The translations under genes and the position numbers were made by a program. Positions 55,312-64,000 of a stretch of DNA of 64,000 nt are shown here, piece by piece. Location: NCBI RefSeq assembly GCF_002896855.1, contig NZ_CP021850.1, forward strand, positions 1,761,665 to 1,825,664, read 5' to 3'. The notes under the pieces were generated by a model. That model saw only the letters and a program-made list of their open reading frames with translations. It ran no database searches and was not told where the DNA came from. The stretch is from Clostridium thermosuccinogenes. Lineage in GTDB: Bacteria; Bacillota; Clostridia; Acetivibrionales; DSM-5807. Every line of letters starts with the position of its first letter. Within the stretch, counting starts at the first letter, position 1.

Positions 55312-56190
55312 TTATAATTGAACCGCATTTCCAACAGGAAACGGCGGTAATGGTAAGTTTGATATTAATAATTCTTTACCTTTTGTACGGATTTTAGACG
55401 CACATGAGTAATCTAGAAAAAAGGGTCTATATTGTGCTCCTGTATCGCTATAAAGTCCGCAAATAAATGGTGCATCATCGTAACTAATAAGCCAGTCTAA
55501 GTGGCGAACTTCTCTAACATATTTGGAAAGTGTTATATGGTCTTGTTTAGTGTAAAAATGCCGATATATTTTTGAACCTTTTTCATAATATGGTGGATCA
55601 AAATATGCAAAACAACTTTCTTGTAAGAAACGAGCATTTTGTGTCTTCATAAATGCAATTGCATCATTACAATAAACCTCTACACTATCTCGATATTTCG
55701 CAAGATGTTTAATAATACTAATAATGCGTGTTTTGTTAAAGCGACAGTCAATATTATATTGAGAGGTTTGGTTGATGCCACCAATTGGGTTTGCTTTTAA
55801 AATACCAGAAAAATTTGTACGATTAAAAAACAATCCAGCAAAACCCAAATCTAAAATAGAGGCTTGATTTACGTCTGTAATTTGTCGATAGTGATTTAAC
55901 TGATGCCACGTTTCTATTGTGATAGGAGTATTTAATATTCTCTCACATAGATCATCAGTTAAAGAAAATACACTTTTCCAAAATGCATATATTAAGATAT
56001 CTTTTTCACAAAGGATGAGCGAATGAATAGATTTTCGTTGTAAAAGTTCTAATCCTACAACTGCACTTCCTGCATAAGGTTCAATAAAACAACATCCTTG
56101 CAGATTATTTTCATGTAATAAATCATCTATATAATCTATAAGTGTTCTTTTTGCCCCCGGATAACGTAGGGGGTTAATTGTCTCTGGCAT
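55312..56190 (-). CDS. D12-class N6-adenine DNA methyltransferase (Dam-like)
   Basis: Transfers methyl from S-adenosylmethionine to adenine in DNA. The 292-residue protein has motif X NPLRYPGAKR (6-15), motif I FIEPYAGSA (35-43) and the catalytic DPPY at 198-201, in the order of alpha-class (D12) enzymes. The target is unknown. The start is 12 bases after the ParB-like stop, so the two form an operon. No restriction endonuclease gene of known type is adjacent. Confidence 0.85.
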   Translation of the reverse strand: MPETINPLRYPGAKRTLIDYIDDLLHENNLQGCCFIEPYAGSAVVGLELLQRKSIHSLILCEKDILIYAFWKSVFSLTDDLCERILNTPITIETWHQLNHYRQITDVNQASILDLGFAGLFFNRTNFSGILKANPIGGINQTSQYNIDCRFNKTRIISIIKHLAKYRDSVEVYCNDAIAFMKTQNARFLQESCFAYFDPPYYEKGSKIYRHFYTKQDHITLSKYVREVRHLDWLISYDDAPFICGLYSDTGAQYRPFFLDYSCASKIRTKGKELLISNLPLPPFPVGNAVQL

Positions 56191-56202
56191 AAAATCACAT
56201 CC

Positions 56203-57774
56203 TTACGGTAACGAATCAATAATGCTTTGAATTAAATAGAACATTCCACCACAAGCTATACCTTCTAAAGTGTCTGAGGAAACTCTAATATTTTCAGGAC
56301 GATGGATATTAGCATTTAAAAAATCGCGATGAGATGCGGCGATAACCCTATCAAATGCATCAACCATTTCACGCTTTGGAAGAACAGTTGTCTTGTAAGT
56401 ACTGGACTTAATAAAGTTTTCTATTCCGTTTAAAGTAGGGAAGGACTTTCGTGGGACTGTTGCGCAATAAGCTCCCCATAAATTCACTTGATTTAATCGC
56501 AATTTTAAAGCTTGTTCATATACAGTACGAAGTATCATACCAGTAGCAATAGGAAACATCTGGTATGCCTTTTTGCGGCCACAATTTATATTAGAGAGCT
56601 TATAAAGTTCATGTAACGCAGAAAGCAGTCCTTCATGCAAAGGGTCCCCTGGTTTCAATTTTCCTTCCCAACTGATAGTTTCAAAAAATGCTCTGGGAGG
56701 TGGTCCACCTGGAGGAGGGCCTCCAGGTGTTGAACCACTTGTTACATTATCGCTACAATTTTTGATACTGCTTGCATCTTCACCTATAGGATCTTTTGCT
56801 CCTCTTTTTACAACAGTAGCTATAGCTCTCGTTGCACTATCATCATCAGGTTTTTCGCCGGAATCGGTGATATTATCAAGTGGAATAGGATCGACTTTAT
56901 TTGCTATTTCATTTGGTTCTTCTTGCACAGCCAGTTCAAGAAGAGGAATAATACCATTTATATCAGTTAAAACATTACGGGTATTTATCCTTTCTGTTAT
57001 AATAGTTTCTTCAAACACTAACTGAACAATTTGATTAAATAAAGCACTATCTAACTGACTTATAGTATTATGTTCATTATCATAAGAAATTTTTAATATC
57101 TCAGAAGGTTTGACTAGTGCTCCATGAAAATGAAACTTTGCTTTAAAAACCCTTAAAAATGGGTCAATCTTCAGATCTACAATTTCTCTTGAAAAATCCG
57201 GATGACCCTCACGGTACTTATTATATGCATGCAAAAAGAATTTGTAATCTCTAATATCACTTTTAATTTCACTTTCTTTTATTCCTGTGATTTTAGCTAA
57301 GTTTTGCACAGTTCGACCAATTTGATAATTTGAAGCAAAGAACTGCTTTTTAGCAATTGGTCTCCATTGCTTAACTCCTTCAATATGACGTTTCGACATC
57401 AATTCTATAGCTGCCTCTCTATTAGGTAGAACGTCTACCTCAATAAATCGGCAATTTTCTTTAACTTTATCTGATGTTGTTGGTATTTTATGTGTAAATC
57501 CATCGGGAATTAATTCCCTGGATAACAACATTTGGAGTGAACATGTTCTTCTGTTGCCTTCTACCACAACATATTTACTACCCTTTTGTAACACTACGAT
57601 TCGTTCACCCGGTAAAAGACCACCGTAGTTATTTATTGCTACTGCTAACTGACAAGTATCCTCATATGTAACCAAATACTTCCTTATATCTGCCTGTTCT
57701 TTTTTATTTAATATGACAAAACGCGGATTCTCATCATCAAGCAATAAATCTAATGGGGAAATTGTTATGGTCAA
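56203..57774 (-). CDS. ParB/Srx-domain protein with unknown C-terminal domain
   Basis: A 523-residue protein. The N-terminal 120 residues fit the ParB/sulfiredoxin fold, with ENPR (15-18) and the nucleotide-binding box EGNRR (72-76). A helical middle follows, then a linker with a Gly-Pro stretch (PGGPPPGGPPPR near residue 348), and a C-terminal domain of about 160 residues that I do not recognise. TTG start 57774 has GGGAGGTG eight bases upstream. It is not a plasmid ParB by context: no ParA gene is present. It is the first gene of the methylase operon. Confidence 0.75.
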   Translation of the reverse strand: MTITISPLDLLLDDENPRFVILNKKEQADIRKYLVTYEDTCQLAVAINNYGGLLPGERIVVLQKGSKYVVVEGNRRTCSLQMLLSRELIPDGFTHKIPTTSDKVKENCRFIEVDVLPNREAAIELMSKRHIEGVKQWRPIAKKQFFASNYQIGRTVQNLAKITGIKESEIKSDIRDYKFFLHAYNKYREGHPDFSREIVDLKIDPFLRVFKAKFHFHGALVKPSEILKISYDNEHNTISQLDSALFNQIVQLVFEETIITERINTRNVLTDINGIIPLLELAVQEEPNEIANKVDPIPLDNITDSGEKPDDDSATRAIATVVKRGAKDPIGEDASSIKNCSDNVTSGSTPGGPPPGGPPPRAFFETISWEGKLKPGDPLHEGLLSALHELYKLSNINCGRKKAYQMFPIATGMILRTVYEQALKLRLNQVNLWGAYCATVPRKSFPTLNGIENFIKSSTYKTTVLPKREMVDAFDRVIAASHRDFLNANIHRPENIRVSSDTLEGIACGGMFYLIQSIIDSLP

Positions 57775-58432
57775 AGTATGTACACCTCCCTTATGCTATT
57801 TAAAAATTACCTATATTATTAAAAATATATAAAGCATATAAAGCAAAATGAGACATAAATATACAAAATTACTATAGCACAAAAAGAAGGGAATGCCAAT
57901 AGTATGTGGGAATATTTGGAAAATTATATACAAAAGAGAATACACTCTAAAAAACCAGCAGTTTCTTATCGCTGTCCAATCTTAAACTTGCTCATTCCTG
58001 GGTAATATATTACGCTTAAACACTTTTATTTAAATAAAGTGTACATATTGTCTACACATTACATTTCTTACAAAACGGAAACATCATTTTATCTTTCAAC
58101 ACTTTAATACTGAAACATCGCTTTCTGTTATGAAATCAGTGAACTTCGTAAAGCAGCGAAAACTCAACATTTTCAGGCAATCTTCCTTTATATTTCTATT
58201 ATTGATCCCTTGTAGTTTGATTTTTTTGTGTGCTAAGAAAACATAAGTCGAAAAGACATGTCCTCTTGCATGTTCGTTTTATTTTTGCTAAAACTGTATT
58301 TTAATATTACCGGTACTCAGTAAAATGATTACACTTAGTATATACATAAATAACCTATACTTTAGATGTTAGATAAGTATACTAGTATAAAATGCTTCAA
58401 TAATATCTTCTAAAAAGATTTCGCGCTGAACA

Positions 58433-58511
58433 ATCACAAGGTTACCTAATATTGGCTTGAACTACATCAAGGTAACTAAGGAGGGGTATGTTTCAAAAAT
58501 TCGATTGTGAT
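58433..58511 (+). promoter_or_regulatory. Folded leader upstream of the sialidase
   Basis: ATCACAA (58433-58439) pairs with TTGTGAT (58505-58511), enclosing GTTACCT (58441-58447) paired with AGGTAAC (58470-58476). With the terminator downstream it resembles a riboswitch or attenuator leader, but I recognise no class. Confidence 0.4.
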
Positions 58512-58659
58512 ATTCCTCGCTTCTTACAGTCATCATTTTCTAAATTACTTTTCAGTTAATGGAGTGACTGATAGAATATTTTTTAATTATATAGTCCGTA
58601 AAGAATACCTACAATCCACGCCACCTATTAATTCAATAAAATATGTGCTTATGAATGGA

Positions 58660-58700
58660 ATCTACCATGAAGCTTTAGCAGCCATGGTAGATGTTTTTTT
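58660..58700 (+). terminator. Intrinsic terminator in front of the sialidase
   Basis: ATCTACCATG (58660-58669) pairs perfectly with CATGGTAGAT (58683-58692), then a run of seven T (58694-58700). It lies 117 bases before the sialidase start, where a terminator would act as an attenuator or end a short leader transcript. Confidence 0.8.
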
Positions 58701-58816
58701 GATGGTGCGGATAACATAATATGATGTATAATAGTATCATAACCGATTATTTAATACACTTTTTGAGGCTGCATGATTGGTTTGGTGCAATGCAAAAGCA
58801 AAAGGAGGACTGCAAT

Positions 58817-60139
58817 ATGGATACCAGGCCGGTAACAGTTTTTGAACCAGGATTAGGGGGTTCGGCAAATTATCGCATACCATCACTCATCTCAACCAAA
58901 AAGGGAACCCTAATAGCAGCAATCGATGCCAGGAGGGACGAACCCGGAGACAACCCAAACAATATTGATAAAGTTATAAGACGCAGCACTGACAACGGAG
59001 AGACCTGGGGCGATATACAGCTTCTTGTGGATTATCCCGGAAGAGGAAGAAAGGAAGGATCTGCAGCTATTGACCCTGCTATGCTGGAAGATAAGGAGAC
59101 CGGCACCATATGGATGATATATTGCCATACTCCGGGAGGTATCGGCCTTTGGAACTCCAGTCCGGGAACCGGTTTTGACTCCAATGGTTACAGGCTTCTG
59201 TACGACGAATCTGGCAACATTTATACCCTGAGAGAAGAGGGAGAAGTATTCGATGCATCCGGAAAAAAGACGGACATGGTGGTTGATAGAGGTGGCAATG
59301 TTTATATAGGTAATGATAAAATAGGAAATATATATCTGGACAGGGGACCTCTTTTAGAGGCGAGAACTTCATTCCTTCAGGCTATTTACAGCAAGGATGA
59401 CGGGCTGTCATGGTCAGAACCTATTGAACTGAATCCTCAGGTGAAAGAACCTTGGATGAGGTTTATTGGGGCAGGGCCTGGAATAGGAATACAGCTTACT
59501 TCACCCAGATATAAAGGGAGAATCGTATTTCCCATATATTACTCAAACAACCCGGATAACGGTGAGCCAAGGATGTCATGCTGCTTGATTTATAGTGACG
59601 ATCATGGGACGACATGGAAAAGAGGCAAATCCCCCAATGACGGACGAGTATGGGAAGGCAGCATATTGGACTCCAGGACGCTTAGCATCAGAGAAGCCGA
59701 ACTTACAGAGTCCCAGGTGGTGGAGCTTGACAATGGAGACCTTTTGTATTTTATGAGAAATCACAGCAGCAAAAGGAGGACAGCCTTTGCATATAGCAGG
59801 GACGGTGGAGAAACATGGGGAGAAGTAGACTTCTTTGATGACTTTGCCGACCCCATATGCCAATCCACAGTGATTAAGTATCCTGACATTGGAGATGGGA
59901 AGGAACGCTTGATATTTGCAAACCCCTGCCATGAAACCCAGCGAATAAACGGGACCGTTAGGCTGAGTGAGGACGGTGGAAAGACCTGGCCATATTCAAA
60001 AGTCATTGACGAGGGCAATTATATGTACTCATGCCTTACCGTGCTTCCAACATATGAAATCGGTTTGTTATATGAAGGAAGAGATGATAAAATACGTTTT
60101 GTAAAGTTTACACTCGATTGGATAAAGAGCAAATATTGA
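58817..60139 (+). CDS. Sialidase (GH33-type, BNR repeats)
   Basis: Hydrolyses terminal sialic acids from glycans. The 440-residue protein has the FRIP-like motif NYRIPSL (Arg 20) and five Asp boxes (STDNGETW, SKDDGLSW, SDDHGTTW, SRDGGETW, SEDGGKTW) of a six-bladed propeller. The Glu in LTESQVVEL and Tyr in GNYMYSCL are candidate catalytic residues. No signal peptide is seen, so it is probably cytosolic. ATG 58817 follows AAAGGAGG at 58801-58808. An earlier frame start at 58721 lacks a ribosome site. Confidence 0.85.
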   Translation: MDTRPVTVFEPGLGGSANYRIPSLISTKKGTLIAAIDARRDEPGDNPNNIDKVIRRSTDNGETWGDIQLLVDYPGRGRKEGSAAIDPAMLEDKETGTIWMIYCHTPGGIGLWNSSPGTGFDSNGYRLLYDESGNIYTLREEGEVFDASGKKTDMVVDRGGNVYIGNDKIGNIYLDRGPLLEARTSFLQAIYSKDDGLSWSEPIELNPQVKEPWMRFIGAGPGIGIQLTSPRYKGRIVFPIYYSNNPDNGEPRMSCCLIYSDDHGTTWKRGKSPNDGRVWEGSILDSRTLSIREAELTESQVVELDNGDLLYFMRNHSSKRRTAFAYSRDGGETWGEVDFFDDFADPICQSTVIKYPDIGDGKERLIFANPCHETQRINGTVRLSEDGGKTWPYSKVIDEGNYMYSCLTVLPTYEIGLLYEGRDDKIRFVKFTLDWIKSKY

Positions 60140-60166
60140 TTTACTACAGATAAAGGGGAATAGTCA

Positions 60167-61888
60167 ATGGACTCTAAAAACAAGATAGAAGTTAGTATTT
60201 ATGGAAACAGGTACACTCTGGTAGGAGCAGAACCCAAGGGATACCTGGAAGAAATTGCCCAATACATAGACAAAAAAATGGACGAGGCAGCACAGTCATG
60301 TAAAAATAAAGGAACATCAATGATTGCTGTTTTGGCAGCATTAAACGTTGCAGATGAGTATCATAAAAATTTGGAAGAGCTGAAAAAGCTTAAGCAGGAG
60401 CTTGTGGAAAAAGGAAAGCTCCTGGAATCCCGGGAAAAACAGGTGGGGCATTATGAGAGAGAATATGGGAAATTGATGTCGGAGATTAAAACCCTGAAAG
60501 CAGACATCAGCAGCCGGGAGCAGTCATTTCATAAAAAGGTGGAAGAGCTGAGGGACGAATATGCCCAGAAAGAGAAGAAGCTCCTTGCGGAAAATAAAAA
60601 ATTGTTTGATGAGTTTGAACGGTTTAGGAAAGACTCCAGCCAAAAAGAGCAAAAGCATCTGCAAGATATTGAAAACTTAAATTACGCTCTGGAAAGCACT
60701 AAGGAAAAACTGCAGACAGAAGTGGAAAGCTTGAAAGCAGAGCTGAAGGAAAAGGATAAACAGCTGACGGAAATGGAGAGCCTGAGAGCAGAGCTGCAAG
60801 AAAAGGATAAACAGCTTTCGGAGATGGAAAACCTGAGGACAGCACTTCAAGAAAAGGATAACCAGCTCTCTGAAATGGAAAACCTGAGGGCAGAACTGCA
60901 GGAGAAGGATAAACAGCTGTTGGAGATGGAAAACCTAAGAGCAGAGCTGCAGAAAAAGAATCAGCAGATATCTGAAATGGAAAACCTGAGAGCAGAACTG
61001 CAGGAAAAAGAAGAGCAGCTATTAGAGATGGAAAACCTGAGAGCGGAGCTGCAAGAAAAAGATAAACAGCTGTTGGAGATGGAAAGCTTGAGGGCAGAGC
61101 TGCAGGAAAAGGATAAACAGCTATCTGAAATGGAAAATCTGAGGACAGCACTGCAGGAAAAGGATAAGCAGCTATCAGAAATGGAGAACCTGAGGGCAGA
61201 ACTGCAGGAAAAGGATGAGCAGCTGTTGGAAATGGAGATCATGAGGTTGGAACTGCAGGAAAAAGATAAGCAACTTTCGGAAGTGCACAACCTGAGGGCA
61301 GAGCTGCAAGAAAAAGATAAACAGCTATCTGAAATGGAAAATCTGACGGCAGCATTGCAGGAAAAGGATAAACTGCTTTCTGAGAGTGAAAGCTCGAAAA
61401 GGGATTTGCAGGACAGCATCCGAGAGCTGCTGGACGAAAACTCCAGCCTTAAGGAAAAGATTGAAGAGCTTAAAGATAACAGCGACTTGAATTCCGAATT
61501 ACAGCAAAAGCTGGATATTATCATGAAGGAAAATGAGAATCTTAAAGCTGAGCTTAATATGAGAAATCAGGTTTCCGGTGAGTTGGCAGAAGAGATTGCG
61601 CACTTAAAATCTGAAATCGAAGAAAGGGAAAAGGAGCAGGCAAAAGAGGTTGAACGATTGACGAAAGAAGCCCTGGATAGGGAGGAGCAGTACAAGGCAA
61701 GCATAAGGGAGCTGGAATCCCTATTCAAGCAAAAAGAAGAAGATCTTCTGACAGCTAATGAGCAGGCTAGAAAAGAATATGCGGAGAAAGAAAGAGTATA
61801 CCGTATTGAAATAGAAAAGCTGCAGCTTGCGCTGGAAGACAAAGAAAACGAGCTTAACGAATTTATCAGGACTTTTGATGAAAAATAA
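60167..61888 (+). CDS. zapA: Giant ZapA-like protein with 17-residue coiled-coil repeats
   Basis: The N-terminal 100 residues are ZapA-like (IEVSIYGNRYTLVGAEPKGYLEEIAQYIDKKMDE, then AVLAALNVADEY), the FtsZ-ring-stabilising family, normally only about 80-140 residues. Here 573 residues: a coiled coil follows, with 13 exact 17-residue tandem repeats at residues 185-405 (consensus EMENLRAELQEKDKQLS; DNA 60719-61381, 51 bp each). A further charged coiled coil ends the protein. Slightly variable repeats point to expansion by DNA slippage or recombination. Role inferred from the N-domain. Confidence 0.8.
   Translation: MDSKNKIEVSIYGNRYTLVGAEPKGYLEEIAQYIDKKMDEAAQSCKNKGTSMIAVLAALNVADEYHKNLEELKKLKQELVEKGKLLESREKQVGHYEREYGKLMSEIKTLKADISSREQSFHKKVEELRDEYAQKEKKLLAENKKLFDEFERFRKDSSQKEQKHLQDIENLNYALESTKEKLQTEVESLKAELKEKDKQLTEMESLRAELQEKDKQLSEMENLRTALQEKDNQLSEMENLRAELQEKDKQLLEMENLRAELQKKNQQISEMENLRAELQEKEEQLLEMENLRAELQEKDKQLLEMESLRAELQEKDKQLSEMENLRTALQEKDKQLSEMENLRAELQEKDEQLLEMEIMRLELQEKDKQLSEVHNLRAELQEKDKQLSEMENLTAALQEKDKLLSESESSKRDLQDSIRELLDENSSLKEKIEELKDNSDLNSELQQKLDIIMKENENLKAELNMRNQVSGELAEEIAHLKSEIEEREKEQAKEVERLTKEALDREEQYKASIRELESLFKQKEEDLLTANEQARKEYAEKERVYRIEIEKLQLALEDKENELNEFIRTFDEK
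60719..61381 (+). repeat. Thirteen 51-bp tandem repeats within the zapA-like gene
   Basis: 663 bp, exactly 13 units of 51 bp, each coding 17 residues. Units differ by synonymous and conservative changes. Copy number is likely to vary between strains. Confidence 0.9.
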
Positions 61889-61895
61889 AAAAGCC

Positions 61896-61928
61896 GTAGA
61901 GCTTGTGCTATTTTAGCACAAGCTCTAC
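61896..61928 (-). terminator. Terminator of xth overlapping its last codons
   Basis: GTAGAGCTTGTGCT (61896-61909) pairs perfectly with AGCACAAGCTCTAC (61915-61928) around ATTTT; on the minus strand the T-run CTTTTTTA follows. The arm coding VELVL is part of the hairpin. It sits eight bases from the zapA-like stop, so two convergent genes share it. Confidence 0.88.
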
Positions 61929-62663
61929 AGGACAATGATCCGAGCCTAATATGTCAGAATGTATTATCGCGTCCAAAAGCTTGTCCTTAAGCCTTTCAGA
62001 TACGCAAAAGTAGTCAATGCGCCATCCTGCATTTTTTGCTCTGGCATTAAACATGTAGGACCACCAGGTATATGCTCCTGTCTTTTCAGGATAGAAGTAA
62101 CGATATGTATCGATGAACCCGGCATTCAATAGCTCGGTGAATTTACCCCTCTCCTCATCGGTAAAGCCGGCATTTCTACGGTTGGATGACGGGTTTTTAA
62201 GATCTATCTCTTTATGGGCAACGTTCAAATCGCCACAGACTATTACAGGCTTTTTAGCATCCAAATGTTTCAGATAGTTTCTGAAATCATCCTCCCATTT
62301 CATTCTGTAGTCCAGCCGCTCCAACTCCCTCTTTGCGTTTGGAGTATAAACATTGACAAGATAATATTCCTCAAACTCAAGGGTAATTACTCTCCCTTCC
62401 TGGTCATGTTCATCAATATTTATACCATAAGCAACAGAGATAGGTTTAATGCGGGAGAAAACAGCTGTACCCGAATATCCCTTTTTTTGGGCGTAATTCC
62501 AATACTGGTGGTATCCTTCCGGATTGAACTGAATCTGGCCTTCCTGCAGCTTGGTTTCCTGTATGCAGAAAACATCGGCATCTGCGCTATTAAAAAAATC
62601 AAGGAAGCCTTTTTCCATACAAGCTCTAAGTCCGTTTACATTCCATGAAATAAATCTTGGCAT
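61908..62663 (-). CDS. xth: Exodeoxyribonuclease III / AP endonuclease
   Basis: Base-excision repair enzyme cutting abasic sites. The 251-residue protein has the family motifs [29 protein letters not shown] and [12 protein letters not shown] (C-terminal SDH catalytic His). ATG 62663 follows GGAGGACAAA. Stands alone on the minus strand between two unrelated genes. Its 3' end carries the shared terminator. Confidence 0.96.
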   Translation of the reverse strand: MPRFISWNVNGLRACMEKGFLDFFNSADADVFCIQETKLQEGQIQFNPEGYHQYWNYAQKKGYSGTAVFSRIKPISVAYGINIDEHDQEGRVITLEFEEYYLVNVYTPNAKRELERLDYRMKWEDDFRNYLKHLDAKKPVIVCGDLNVAHKEIDLKNPSSNRRNAGFTDEERGKFTELLNAGFIDTYRYFYPEKTGAYTWWSYMFNARAKNAGWRIDYFCVSERLKDKLLDAIIHSDILGSDHCPVELVLK

Positions 62664-62729
62664 TTTGTCCTCCGCTAAAATCCGCTAAAATATGAAAAAT
62701 TCAAATGCTTTTAAGAATGCTTTCTGGTC

Positions 62730-64000
62730 TCACCATCTGCTGCTTTTGCTTTTTGCCTTTTTGGAGCTGATTTTGTTGACTATTACCAAAATCAAAATCG
62801 CTGCGACAATGGCGACCAAAATATACCTTACTTTATACACCTGCTCCATAGCAGCCAGAAATGTATCGAATATATCCTTCTCCATCACTGTTGCGTTGGA
62901 AATAAGGTTGGTTTCGGTTATCGTTTTGCCATCCACTGTGAAGATAGCTTTACCTACAACCTGGCCTTGTGTAATTGGACCTAAGAGCTTAACTTCATCT
63001 TCGCCATTTTTAGTATCGGCAAGAAGCTCAGGGTCCCATTGCATGGTCATCTCTATTTTTGAGATATCATCTGTCAGCAGTATGTCAGAATATCCGGTTT
63101 CGGCCGATACATCAAGGCTGACCACTTGCTTTCTGTATTTTTTCCCGACATTTACGCTTCCTAAAATTTGCCCTTTTTCAAACAATGTGTGTTCTTTAAA
63201 GCTATTAAACCCGTATTCGAACAAAGCTGTAGTATCCAGCCACCTGGACTCCTCATCGGGTTCTTTCATGACGACGGCAATTAAATCCATACCGCTTTTT
63301 GAAGCGGAAGCTGCCAGGCAAAAACCGGAATAGGAAGTATGGCCGGTTTTGATACCGGTAGCAAACTGGTAGTAATATTTACCATATTGATTTACCAGCT
63401 CATTTCTGTTCACCCAGAGCCTGTGCTCCCCGTCAGGAGCGGTGGTTTCCAGCACCCTGGTTTTAACAATCTCATTGAAAAGGTCATACTTCATCGCTTC
63501 TCTGGAAAACAGAGCTATGTCATAAGCTGAAGTATAATGGTTTTCATCATGATATCCGTCAGGGTTGACAAAATGAGTATCCTTTGCACCCAGCTCTGCT
63601 GCCTTTTTATTCATCATATCAGCAAAATAGCTCAATGATTCCTGAATCCCCATAGAGGCATCCCCTGATTTTTTCCTGGCTACGGTGACAGCAGCGGTAT
63701 AAGCGGCATCATTGCCTGAGGGGAGCAAAAGCGCCCACATGAGGTCCCGAGCCGACATGGTTTCACCTATTTTTAATCCCGACGCACTGGAATCCAATCC
63801 TATATGCTTGATCTCATCCCCTACGGTTACAGTGTCATCAAGATCTAGATTTTCCAATACTAATATGGCGGTAAGTATTTTAGTAGTGCTTGCAGGATAA
63901 ATCTGCTTATGTAATTCTTTTTCATATAGAACTTTTCCTGATTTGGCTTCCATAAGTACAGCACTTTCAGCTTTTAACTCCGGAGCTGTGGAAGCTTTTG
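62730..64000 (-). CDS. dacF: D-alanyl-D-alanine carboxypeptidase, DacF-like (5' end cut off by the window)
   Basis: Trims peptidoglycan peptides. The reading frame stays open to the window end with SAVLMEAKSGKVLYEKELH, so the start lies beyond 64000. Catalytic motifs are STTK (SxxK), SGN (SxN) and KTGHTSYSG (KTG). After the PBP5-type C-terminal domain there is a C-terminal membrane anchor (RYILVAIVAAILILVIVN) and a basic tail. The sequence is otherwise complete. Confidence 0.9.
   Translation of the reverse strand, partial: KASTAPELKAESAVLMEAKSGKVLYEKELHKQIYPASTTKILTAILVLENLDLDDTVTVGDEIKHIGLDSSASGLKIGETMSARDLMWALLLPSGNDAAYTAAVTVARKKSGDASMGIQESLSYFADMMNKKAAELGAKDTHFVNPDGYHDENHYTSAYDIALFSREAMKYDLFNEIVKTRVLETTAPDGEHRLWVNRNELVNQYGKYYYQFATGIKTGHTSYSGFCLAASASKSGMDLIAVVMKEPDEESRWLDTTALFEYGFNSFKEHTLFEKGQILGSVNVGKKYRKQVVSLDVSAETGYSDILLTDDISKIEMTMQWDPELLADTKNGEDEVKLLGPITQGQVVGKAIFTVDGKTITETNLISNATVMEKDIFDTFLAAMEQVYKVRYILVAIVAAILILVIVNKISSKKAKSKSSRW

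Larger units (their letters stand above)
57790..58816. other. Long gap before sialidase, with structured leader at its right end
   Basis: About 1 kb without a gene I would support. The left two thirds is plain AT-rich sequence. From 58430 on there is a folded leader followed by an intrinsic terminator at 58660-58700. The 70-codon frame at 58507-58719 runs through that terminator and is rejected. Confidence 0.5.

Noticed and set aside
56203-57774. Plasmid or chromosome partition ParB
   Set aside because: No ParA gene is adjacent and no parS-like site was seen; the gene is coupled to a methylase instead.
58507-58719. 70-codon frame upstream of the sialidase
   Set aside because: It runs through a strong intrinsic terminator and has no ribosome site at the start codon.
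60719-61381. CRISPR or non-coding satellite
   Set aside because: The 51-bp repeat keeps reading frame and codes for a coiled coil.

Overview
The window reads as a chromosomal segment of an anaerobic, motile, spore-former-type Clostridia bacterium (low-G+C Firmicutes). This is inferred from the gene order topA-trmFO-fla/che-sigD, from FliY, CheC, CheD and a stand-alone sigma-D at the end of the motility cluster, and from strong AGGAGG ribosome sites with frequent TTG/GTG starts. Gene order resembles the cellulolytic clostridial (cluster III) group, but the species cannot be named from the sequence.

Regions: (1) 334-3859, topA and trmFO. (2) 4334-37864, one co-directional motility and chemotaxis cluster: rod and basal body (flgB, flgC, fliE, fliF), switch and export ATPase (fliG, fliH, fliI, fliJ), a MotE-like protein, hook (fliK, flgD, flgE), fliL-fliM-fliY-cheY, the export gate (fliO, fliP, fliQ, fliR, flhB, flhA), placement GTPase and ATPase (flhF, flhG), a PilZ c-di-GMP receptor, cheB-cheA-cheW-cheC-cheD, sigD, a FapA-type protein and small clostridial genes. 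flbD, motA and motB are not in the cluster. Several intergenic gaps hold clear RNA-like hairpins (before flgB, fliE, fliF, flgE and fliL). (3) 37951-39001, tRNA-Leu(CAA) with promoter and terminator, then a DUF6483-like gene. (4) 39422-43544, a heterodimeric ABC exporter and a small membrane protein; 43990-45390, a LysM/beta-propeller protein. (5) 45454-53036, a pile of insertion sequences: an IS3-type element with an in-frame stop, an IS4-type element, and an IS66-type element carrying a second IS3-type element between tnpB and tnpC. The octamer ATTATATA occurs three times, at every outer edge of the IS4 and IS66 elements. (6) 53085-57774, three minus-strand genes: ParB-like protein, D12-class adenine methylase, and an OLD-like ATPase with a TOPRIM-like C-terminus. 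This is the best candidate for an undescribed genome-defence or DNA-modification module. (7) 58817-64000, an intracellular-type sialidase behind a structured leader with a terminator, a giant ZapA-like protein with 13 exact 17-residue repeats, exonuclease III, and a D,D-carboxypeptidase cut by the window end.

The motility cluster supplies nearly everything for an export apparatus, hook, switch and adaptation-type chemotaxis; sigma-D would turn on late genes elsewhere. The IS pile and the minus-strand trio form an accessory island between housekeeping blocks.
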